Part shown: piece by piece, positions 56,994 through 64,000 of the stretch
How the letters are laid out: every line of letters begins with the position of its first letter
Position numbering within the stretch: the first letter of the stretch is position 1
Origin: Microvirga rosea
GTDB lineage: Bacteria; Pseudomonadota; Alphaproteobacteria; Rhizobiales; Beijerinckiaceae
NCBI RefSeq assembly: GCF_020595095.1
Contig: NZ_JAJDOP010000002.1
Coordinates: forward strand, 724,911-788,910
Length of the DNA: 64,000 nucleotides
Direction of reading: 5' to 3'
Made by a program: the position numbers and the translations under genes
Notes under the pieces: model-generated
What the model was told of the DNA's origin: nothing
Databases searched by the model: none
What the model saw: only the letters and a program-made list of their open reading frames with translations

Positions 56994-57204
56994 GTTGGGA
57001 TCAACCGAACCGATAAAGTTTTCAAGGATTTTGGACCAAAGCCTAGTGTGAAGAATCTAAGACCTTCGGCTGATTTAAAATCCGGCCGAACAAAGTTGCC
57101 TGATTTTTGAGCAATTTGGGTCTTTGAAACCCGTCCGCTCATATATACCTAAGCAGCCTCATCATCCTTCGGCACGATCCAAAGAGCACTCCAGAGCTTG
57201 GCGC

Positions 57205-57948
57205 ATGGACTATTTTTTCTCTAGTACCTTTCTCCTGTCCCTGCTTCAGGTGATCTGGATCGACATTCTCTTGTCCGGCGACAACGCGGTCGTCATCGCA
57301 ATGGCATGCCGGTCGCTTCCCGCGCATCAGCGCAAGCTCGGCATCTTTCTGGGGGCCGGCGTCGCGGTCGGGCTCCGGATTCTCTTCGCCCTGGTGATCT
57401 CCTATCTGCTCGGCGTGCCTTATCTGCGCATCATCGGCGGCCTGTTGCTGTTCTGGATCGCCCTCAAGCTGATCCAGGGCGAGGACGACGGTGGCCACGA
57501 GGTGAAGGCGAGCGAGTCGCTCTGGAAGGCGGTCCGCACCATCGCCATCGCCGATGCGGTCATGAGCCTCGACAACGTCGTGGCGATCGCCGCTGCCTCG
57601 CGCGGACACCCGGAACTGTTCATTTTCGGCCTTCTCCTGTCGATCCCGCTGATCATGGTCGGCGCATCCCTGATCACCAGCCTGCTGACCCGCTTCCCCA
57701 TCTTCGTATGGGCGGGCGCGGCCCTGCTGGGGTATATCGCGGCCGAAATGATCGTCACGGATCCGGTGGTCCTCGGTTGGCTGTCCACCTACCCGCAGCT
57801 CGTTCTGCCCGATCCCGGCCACCCGCCGCTCGAGCTCAAGCCCGTGGGGCTCGTTCTCTACAGCGCAGCGGCAGCGGGCGCTCTGGTGGTGATCGTCGGC
57901 GGCTGGCTGCTCAGCCGCGGCGCCGGTCGGAAGGAAGTCGAGACCTGA
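57205..57948 (+). CDS. TerC family integral membrane protein
   Basis: 247 residues from ATG 57205. Seven membrane helices with the TerC signature acidic pairs: IDILLSGDNAVVIAMAC (Asp in helix 2) and ADAVMSLDNVVAIAAAS (helix 5). The YjbE-type subgroup is linked to manganese or calcium export and to metalation of secreted proteins. No metal regulator or riboswitch is visible upstream. The longer frame to 57124 has no ribosome site. Confidence 0.9.
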   Translation: MDYFFSSTFLLSLLQVIWIDILLSGDNAVVIAMACRSLPAHQRKLGIFLGAGVAVGLRILFALVISYLLGVPYLRIIGGLLLFWIALKLIQGEDDGGHEVKASESLWKAVRTIAIADAVMSLDNVVAIAAASRGHPELFIFGLLLSIPLIMVGASLITSLLTRFPIFVWAGAALLGYIAAEMIVTDPVVLGWLSTYPQLVLPDPGHPPLELKPVGLVLYSAAAAGALVVIVGGWLLSRGAGRKEVET

Positions 57949-58028
57949 TCCGTCTCGCCCGACACGACCTGTGGAGTTGACGCAGGCAAGGCCGGGGGGC
58001 ATGGAGCAAGGATCATTCCGGGTTTTCC

Positions 58029-58727
58029 ATGTCAGCCCCTCGCCCGCACTTTTCCTTAGCCGGCCTTGCCCACGGAGCCCGATTGGCCTTGCCGGCCTTT
58101 CCGGGCTTCGTCGTGTTTGCCATGGCGTTCGGAGCAGCGGCGGCACAGAAGGGTTTGTCCCTCGGCCAGACCCTGGGACTGAGCGCCTTCGTCTATGCCG
58201 GCGCATCTCAAATGGTCGGGCTCGAGGTCTGGCAGAAGGTGTGGTCGCCGACGACCATTCTGACGATCATGACGGTGACGGCCGTCGTCAACGCCCGCAT
58301 GATCCTGCTCGGCGCGACCCTGCAGCCCTGGTTGAAGCACGAGCCGACTGCGCGCAGCGCCCTCAACCTCTTCCTCGTCACCGAAGCCGGATGGCTGATC
58401 GGCACCCGCTACTACAATGAAGGCGGGCGCAACACGGGAATGCTGCTCGGCTGCGGCCTGACCCTCTGGAGCCTCTGGCTCGTTTCGACCCTGGCCGGGT
58501 ATTTCGCCGGGGCCCTGGTTCCCGAACCTCGGCGCTTCGGCCTCGACCTCGTCATGCCGATCTTCTTCAGCGTCATGCTCGTGCCCCTTTGGAAGGGCGC
58601 GAGGCCGGCTCTTCCCTGGCTCGTCGCCGGCGTGGTCTCGCTCATCGTTCACGCCGCCCTGCCCGGCTATGGCTTCATCATCGCCGGAGCCCTCGCGGGC
58701 GTGGTCGCAGGGATGCTGATCGAATGA
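58029..58727 (+). CDS. azlC: AzlC family branched-chain amino acid exporter subunit
   Basis: 232 residues, six or seven membrane helices. GFVVFAMAFGAAAAQKGLSLGQTLGLSAFVYAGASQMVGLE is the AzlC signature, with VTAVVNARMILLGATLQPWL. With AzlD it forms a two-part exporter of branched-chain amino acids or analogues. Stop overlaps the azlD start by four bases. Confidence 0.93.
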   Translation: MSAPRPHFSLAGLAHGARLALPAFPGFVVFAMAFGAAAAQKGLSLGQTLGLSAFVYAGASQMVGLEVWQKVWSPTTILTIMTVTAVVNARMILLGATLQPWLKHEPTARSALNLFLVTEAGWLIGTRYYNEGGRNTGMLLGCGLTLWSLWLVSTLAGYFAGALVPEPRRFGLDLVMPIFFSVMLVPLWKGARPALPWLVAGVVSLIVHAALPGYGFIIAGALAGVVAGMLIE

Positions 58728-59050
58728 CCGGTTTTGCAGAACTTGCCGCCGGCCCTTGGGGCTCCACCTTGGCCATCGCCGCCATGGCGATCGCGACTTT
58801 TCTGTGCCGCATCGCCGGTGCGGTCGTGATGAGCCGGGTTGCGATCACGCCCCGCATGGAACGGGGCCTGCGTGCCCTGCCCGGCTCCATCATCCTGGCA
58901 ACCATTCTGCCGATGACGATCGACAACGGTTTTCCGGCGATCGTGAGCATCGCGGCTGGGATCGTGGTCATGATGTTCGTCCGGATCGAGCTTGCCGGCC
59001 TGGCCGCCGGATTAGGAGCTCTCAGTCTGATCCGGGCGCTGGGCTTCTGA
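58724..59050 (+). CDS. azlD: AzlD family branched-chain amino acid exporter subunit
   Basis: 108 residues, four membrane helices. ATFLCRIAGAVVM, RALPGSIILATILPMTIDNG and the Gly/Ala-rich last helix match AzlD. Coupled to azlC by ATGA. Its last 39 bases overlap the convergent phosphatase gene. Confidence 0.92.
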   Translation: MTGFAELAAGPWGSTLAIAAMAIATFLCRIAGAVVMSRVAITPRMERGLRALPGSIILATILPMTIDNGFPAIVSIAAGIVVMMFVRIELAGLAAGLGALSLIRALGF

Positions 59051-59497
59051 GCCCTGCTTCAGGCGAAGACGGATGCGGTAGGACAGGCCATCCCGAATAT
59101 TGCGATAGGCATCGAGCACCTGCTCACGGGTCCCCTGGGTTAGGGTGGGATCGGGGGTCGGCCAATATTCCACGTCCGCCGCGATCGTCCGCGTCAGCTC
59201 GAGCGCAGCATGGTGGGCTTCCGGCGAGAGGGAAATGATGAGATCGAAATTGAGGCCCTCCCACTCCTCGAGTTCCCGAAGCGTGCGCGGCTTGTGCTTG
59301 CTGCCGTCGATGCCGATCTCGTCCAGGGCGGCCGTCATGAAACTGTTGGTTTCGCCTTTCCGGACCCCTGCGGACTGAACATAGATGGAGCGCCCGAAAT
59401 AGTGCCGGGCAATGGCCTCAGCCATGGGTGAACGCACGGCGTTCATGGCGCAGACGAAGAGCACGGAGTGGATCCGCTTGGATTGCGCCTCCGCCAC
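59012..59497 (-). CDS. Low-molecular-weight phosphatase / arsenate reductase-like protein
   Basis: 161 residues, GTG start. The phosphate loop CAMNAVRS (Cys16, Arg22, CX5RS) with PMAEAIARHYFG marks the LMW-PTP/ArsC fold; the acid Asp in WPTPDPTLTQG is the general acid. Last gene of the murA-hisD cluster. Hydrolyses phosphotyrosine or reduces arsenate; not separable from sequence. Overlaps azlD by 39 bases. Confidence 0.88.
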   Translation of the reverse strand: MAEAQSKRIHSVLFVCAMNAVRSPMAEAIARHYFGRSIYVQSAGVRKGETNSFMTAALDEIGIDGSKHKPRTLRELEEWEGLNFDLIISLSPEAHHAALELTRTIAADVEYWPTPDPTLTQGTREQVLDAYRNIRDGLSYRIRLRLKQGSEAQRPDQTESS

Positions 59498-59499
59498 CG

Positions 59500-59985
59500 T
59501 CAGCCTTTCCAGTGCAGAGCGAAGATCAGCGTGAAGATGCGCCGTGCCGTATCGAAATCGAGGACGAGCTTGCCGTCGAGACGCTTCATCAGCAGTTCGG
59601 CGGCCTCGTTGTGCAGCCCCCGGCGCCCCATGTCGATCGCCTCGATCTGGGCGGCCGAAGAATCGCGGATGGCCTTGTAGTAGCTGTCGCAGATCAGCTC
59701 ATAGTCGCGGATCGTCTTCCGGAAGGGCGTCAACGACAGATGGTGAGACACAAGGGCAATCCCATCCTGACTTTTCACCTCAAAGCAGAGCTTCTTCTCG
59801 ATCAGGCCGATGTGCAGCAGATAGGGACCGCCGTCGAAATTGGGCAGCGCAAAGTAATTTTCCTCGAGAATATCGTAGATCGCGATGGCTCGCTCATGCT
59901 CCTGGTCGGGATTGCCCCGACCGATGGAGGCCTCGTCGAGCGTGACGGCGGCCAATCGGCATCGCTCGTTCGCTTCGCTCGCCAT
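59500..59985 (-). CDS. UPF0262 family protein
   Basis: 161 residues. RAIAIYDILEENYFALP, LHIGLIEKKLCFEVKSQDG, SLTPFRKTIRDYELICDSYYKAI and DFDTARRIFTLIFALHWKG are conserved through the UPF0262 family, which in Alphaproteobacteria sits next to hisD. Function unknown. Adjacent to hisD (16 bases) and to the phosphatase (3 bases). Confidence 0.92.
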   Translation of the reverse strand: MASEANERCRLAAVTLDEASIGRGNPDQEHERAIAIYDILEENYFALPNFDGGPYLLHIGLIEKKLCFEVKSQDGIALVSHHLSLTPFRKTIRDYELICDSYYKAIRDSSAAQIEAIDMGRRGLHNEAAELLMKRLDGKLVLDFDTARRIFTLIFALHWKG

Positions 59986-60000
59986 GCGCCCTCCGATCCG

Positions 60001-61293
60001 TCACAGGTTCAGGCGGATCGCTACGGACCGCGCATGTCCCTCAAGCCCCTCTGCCCGCCCGAGTGTGATGGCGGCCGGCCCCAGCGCGCGCAAGGCGGCT
60101 GGATCGCATTTCAGGATCGAGGTCCGCTTCATGAAGTCAAGCACCCCAAGACCCGACGAAAAACGGGCCGAGCGGGCCGTCGGCAGAACGTGGTTCGGGC
60201 CGCCGACATAATCGCCGATCGCTTCCGGCGTGTGGCTGCCCAGGAAGATCGAACCGGCGTTGCGCACCTTTCCCGCCAACGCCTCCGCATCCTCGGTTTC
60301 GATTTCCAGATGCTCCGGCGCCAGCCGGTCCACCAGCGGCACCGCGTGGTGGAGGCTTTCCACAAGAATGATCGCCCCGAAGTCGCGCCAGCTTGCTCCG
60401 GCGATGTCGGCCTTCGGAAGTGTCTGGAGCTGGCGCTCGACCGCTTCTTCAACGGCGTCCGCGAGCGCGGGGCTGTCCGTGACGAGGATCGACTGGGCAA
60501 CCGGGTCGTGCTCTGCCTGCGCCAGAAGGTCGGCGGCGATCCAATCGGGATTGGCATGCGCGTCGGCCAGGATGAGAACTTCGGAAGGCCCGGCGATCAT
60601 GTCGATCCCCACCTGGCCGAAAACCCGGCGCTTGGCGGCGGCCACATAGGCGTTGCCGGGTCCCACGATCTTTGCGACCGGTTGTATGGAGGCAGTTCCG
60701 AACGCCAGGGCGGCGACGGCCTGCGCACCACCGACACGGTAGATCTCGTCCACGCCGGCAAGCCGCGCGGCGACCAGCACGAGCGGGTTGGTCTCGCCAC
60801 GCGGAGTGGGAACCACCATCACGATACGGGGCGCTCCGGCCACTTTCGCCGGCACGGCGTTCATCAGGACGGAGGACGGATAGCTTGCCCGCCCTCCTGG
60901 AACGTAAAGCCCAACGGACTCGATCGCGGTCCAGCGCCAGCCAAGGGTGACGCCGACGGCATCGGTCGTCATCGAGTCCTGAGGACGTTGCGCCCGGTGA
61001 TAGGTCTCGATGCGCTGCTTCGCGAGAGCGAGCGCATCGAGGGTTTCCTTCGAACATTGCGCCTCGGCGGCATCGATTTCCGCATCCGAGATCCGCAATG
61101 TCTCCGCTGACAGTTCGAGATGATCGAAACGACGGGTATAATCGACGAGCGCCGCATCGCCGCGGGCGACCACGTCGTCGATGATCAGGCGGACGGCGTG
61201 ATCCACGTCCTCGGAAATTTCTCGCTTCGTCGCGAGGAGCGTGGCGAAGGCTTGCGGAAAGTCGGCATCACGCGCGTCGAGTCGCTGCGCCAT
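60001..61293 (-). CDS. hisD: Histidinol dehydrogenase
   Basis: 430 residues. Catalyses the last two steps of histidine synthesis, oxidising L-histidinol to L-histidine with two NAD. Marks: GLYVPGGRASYPSSVLMNAVPAKVAG, GPGNAYVAAAKRRVFG with DMIAGPSEVLILAD, zinc and active-site residues in AEHDPVAQS and APEHLEIE, and GPNHVLPTARSARFSSGLG. The ATG shares its A with the DUF2948 stop. Confidence 0.97.
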   Translation of the reverse strand: MAQRLDARDADFPQAFATLLATKREISEDVDHAVRLIIDDVVARGDAALVDYTRRFDHLELSAETLRISDAEIDAAEAQCSKETLDALALAKQRIETYHRAQRPQDSMTTDAVGVTLGWRWTAIESVGLYVPGGRASYPSSVLMNAVPAKVAGAPRIVMVVPTPRGETNPLVLVAARLAGVDEIYRVGGAQAVAALAFGTASIQPVAKIVGPGNAYVAAAKRRVFGQVGIDMIAGPSEVLILADAHANPDWIAADLLAQAEHDPVAQSILVTDSPALADAVEEAVERQLQTLPKADIAGASWRDFGAIILVESLHHAVPLVDRLAPEHLEIETEDAEALAGKVRNAGSIFLGSHTPEAIGDYVGGPNHVLPTARSARFSSGLGVLDFMKRTSILKCDPAALRALGPAAITLGRAEGLEGHARSVAIRLNL

Positions 61294-61736
61294 CAGATGC
61301 GCTCCGCCGAGGTCTCATTGTGTGAAGGCCGGCTCTCCGCCGCCCAGACAGGTCCAAGATCTTTCATCTGCATCTCGATGCAATCCACATCGATCTGAAT
61401 GGCCCCGCCCTCCGCAAAGATCAAGGTCGCAGTACCGGACGGAGCGTCATGCTCGTCGAAGGAGACGGCCAGAAGATTGAGGACGGCGTCCTTGTTGCTC
61501 TGATCGATCCCGCGGACGCGCACGGCCTTCACTTGCTGGAAGTGCATGCCGGTGAGGCGCCGTTGAGGCGGATGGTCGGACCCGACCTCCCAATCGAAGC
61601 GCCGGGCGACAATCGCGAAGCAGCGCTCCTTCGGCAGATAGGCAATGTCACCGACTCGCACGATCGCATCCTGCAGATGCATCGAAATGACCGTCAGGTC
61701 ATCCTGGTCAAGCGCGACGAGTTTCAGGAGATCCAT
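61293..61736 (-). CDS. DUF2948 family protein
   Basis: 147 residues from ATG 61736. LLKLVALDQDDLTVISMHLQDAIVRVGDIAYLPKERCFAIVARRFDWE and VLNLLAVSFDEHDAPSGTATLIFAEGGAIQIDVDCIE typify DUF2948, found between murA and hisD in Hyphomicrobiales. Function unknown. An unlikely longer frame starts at 61766. Confidence 0.92.
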   Translation of the reverse strand: MDLLKLVALDQDDLTVISMHLQDAIVRVGDIAYLPKERCFAIVARRFDWEVGSDHPPQRRLTGMHFQQVKAVRVRGIDQSNKDAVLNLLAVSFDEHDAPSGTATLIFAEGGAIQIDVDCIEMQMKDLGPVWAAESRPSHNETSAERI

Positions 61737-61807
61737 GGGCTGGCAACCTGTTGCTGAAGCTTTCACAGCTAGGTAGAGAGCCCATGCGCCAAGCGCAACC
61801 TCCGCAG

Positions 61808-61824
61808 GCCGGGCGAGGCCCGGC
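61808..61824 (-). repeat. Hairpin between murA and the DUF2948 gene
   Basis: GCCGGGC-GAG-GCCCGGC in the 112-base gap. It lacks a T-run on the minus strand, so it may tune readthrough from murA or stabilise the downstream message. Confidence 0.45.
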
Positions 61825-61848
61825 TTTCGGGGTCGGATCGTCCTTTCC

Positions 61849-63138
<1,290 letters not shown>

Positions 63139-63191
63139 GAAAATCCCTTTGCTGCGATCTGATGAGCTATGCCGCCCTTTGTCCGATGGAA

Positions 63192-63359
63192 CTAGTCGGA
63201 CGGCTTGTCGCGCTCGCTGGAAATATCTGCCACAGACTTATCGCTTCCAGGGCCAGTTGCAACCTTCCGTCCCCGGGCCTGGGCCTTGCGACGTTTCAAG
63301 TTTTCTTTCAGGGCGGCCTTCAGCCGGTCGGCCCTGTCGTGTGATTTACCTTCGGTCAT
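63192..63359 (-). CDS. Conserved-looking 55-residue basic protein upstream of murA
   Basis: A 55-codon frame, too short for standard ORF cut-offs: starts [20 protein letters not shown], middle [16 protein letters not shown], ends SSERDKPSD then TAG. The [21 protein letters not shown] core resembles a small protein that sits ahead of murA in rhizobia, from memory. It is helical and strongly basic, which would suit nucleic-acid binding. The ribosome site is weak. Stop is 54 bases before the murA start on the same strand. Confidence 0.7.
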   Translation of the reverse strand: MTEGKSHDRADRLKAALKENLKRRKAQARGRKVATGPGSDKSVADISSERDKPSD

Positions 63360-63440
63360 GATTCACGCGACCCATCGTCGCCGCGACCCAATAAAGGCTT
63401 CGCAATCGCCTCTCAACCGGAATATCACCTCGAATCGACA

Positions 63441-63454
63441 TTGACTGGGATCAA
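63441..63454 (+). promoter_or_regulatory. FNR/FixK-type box upstream of hemA
   Basis: TTGAC-TGGG-ATCAA matches TTGAT-N4-ATCAA at nine of ten defined positions, 41 bases ahead of the hemA start. FnrL/FixK proteins raise hemA expression when oxygen is low in related bacteria. Confidence 0.65.
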
Positions 63455-63494
63455 TGTGGTCTGGCTCATGCTTCGTCATGATGGACAGGATAGC

Positions 63495-64000
63495 ATGGCT
63501 GCATCCGGTGAGATGATGGATTATCAAGAGTTCTTTACCTCGGCGCTCGAGGGTCTTCAGTCGGAACGGCGTTACCGGGTCTTTGCGGATATCGAGCGCC
63601 TTGCAGGGCGTTACCCTGATGCGATCTGGCACAGTCCCACCGGTCCGAGGTCCATCACCGTCTGGTGCTCCAACGACTATCTCGGGATGGGGCAGAACCG
63701 CGACGTCACCCGCGCCATGGTGGAAACCGCCTGGCGGATCGGCACCGGCGCCGGCGGCACGCGCAACATTTCCGGCAATTCCCATGCGATCGTGGGGCTG
63801 GAAGCGGAGCTGGCGGACCTCCATGGCAAGGAGGCGGCTCTCGTCTTCACCTCGGGCTACGTGTCGAACCAGACCGGCATCGCGACCCTTGCCAAGCTGA
63901 TTCCCAATTGCCTGATCCTCTCGGACGCCCTCAACCACAACTCGATGATCGAGGGCGTGCGCCAGTCCGGCTGCGAGAAGGCGATTTTTCGCCATAACGA
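63495..64000 (+). CDS. hemA: 5-aminolevulinate synthase (3' end cut by window edge)
   Basis: Runs off the right edge with no stop; about 168 residues are seen. The opening DYQEFFTSALEGLQSERRYRVFADIERLAG, then VWCSNDYLGMGQNRDVTRAMVETAWRIGTGAGGTRNISGNSHAIVGLE and FTSGYVSNQTGIATLAKLIP are unmistakable ALA synthase. It condenses glycine and succinyl-CoA with pyridoxal phosphate to start heme synthesis. The active-site lysine lies beyond the edge. The start is either ATG 63495 (AGGA five bases upstream) or ATG 63516. Confidence 0.95.
   Translation, partial: MAASGEMMDYQEFFTSALEGLQSERRYRVFADIERLAGRYPDAIWHSPTGPRSITVWCSNDYLGMGQNRDVTRAMVETAWRIGTGAGGTRNISGNSHAIVGLEAELADLHGKEAALVFTSGYVSNQTGIATLAKLIPNCLILSDALNHNSMIEGVRQSGCEKAIFRHN

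Noticed and set aside
56994..57204. Manganese (yybP-ykoY) riboswitch upstream of the TerC gene
   Set aside because: TerC genes commonly carry it, but the conserved loop sequences are not visible.
59428..61110. 560-codon plus-strand frame opposite hisD and UPF0262
   Set aside because: Overlaps two well-recognised genes and shows no domain.
63162..63344. 60-codon plus-strand frame near murA
   Set aside because: The opposite-strand 55-codon frame has a better composition and position; this one lacks a ribosome site.

Overview
The window is about 64 kb of GC-rich chromosomal DNA from an alphaproteobacterium, most likely a Hyphomicrobiales (Rhizobiales) member near Methylobacteriaceae/Microvirga. 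Support: a histidine tRNA without an encoded G-1 and with A73; the murA - DUF2948 - hisD - UPF0262 - small phosphatase cluster; a hemA of the direct (C4) 5-aminolevulinate synthase type; a DUF2585/UPF0314 gene; a PdhS/PleC-like kinase; phasins; and Irr-, FNR/FixK- and CtrA-type candidate sites. The genus is inference. I see no prophage, insertion sequence, CRISPR array or classical defence island.

Layout. 0-2 kb: left-edge fragment of a possibly Tat-exported protein and an orphan periplasmic binding protein. 2-10 kb: flavin reductase, a membrane diheme/[2Fe-2S]/adenylate cyclase fusion (CyaC-like), trehalose-6-phosphate synthase, cardiolipin synthase and a large RTX/cadherin-like protein. 10-17 kb: groES-groEL under a CIRCE element, EamA exporter, L,D-transpeptidase, an AT-rich gene-poor gap, SMR pump, AraC regulator with LysE exporter, DUF2076 protein. 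17-22 kb: chemoreceptor with a CtrA-like site, Nudix hydrolase, a 504-residue crescentin-like coiled-coil protein. 22-28 kb: glycolate oxidase glcD-glcE-DUF2585-glcF, divergent from a cytochrome c overlapped with lutA. 28-37 kb: hybrid histidine kinase, bile-acid-type symporter, DUF1127 protein, second chemoreceptor, GNAT, and a probably leaderless ArsR-SRPBCC operon. 37-41 kb: lutB-lutC, glycolipid-binding-domain protein, bfd and bfr, each of the last two behind an Irr/ICE-like box. 41-53 kb: acyl-CoA ligase/acetyltransferase fusion, PdhS-like kinase, two phasins behind paired TGC..GCA repeats, Nudix, beta-barrel outer membrane protein, lipoprotein, diguanylate cyclase. 53-64 kb: tRNA-His, tripartite tricarboxylate transporter tctB-tctA-tctC, TerC protein, azlC-azlD, the murA/hisD housekeeping cluster and the start of hemA.

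How the genes fit together. Central themes are two-carbon and three-carbon hydroxyacid oxidation (GlcDEF and a split LutA / LutBC), iron storage and heme synthesis with candidate iron and oxygen control, storage-granule coating, and signalling (two chemoreceptors, two large kinases, a cyclic-di-GMP enzyme and a redox-linked cAMP enzyme). The most unusual items are the CyaC-type cyclase, the leaderless ArsR gene with two operators 40 bp apart, the split lut system with its coupled cytochrome c, the crescentin-like protein, and small genes of 55 and 32 codons.
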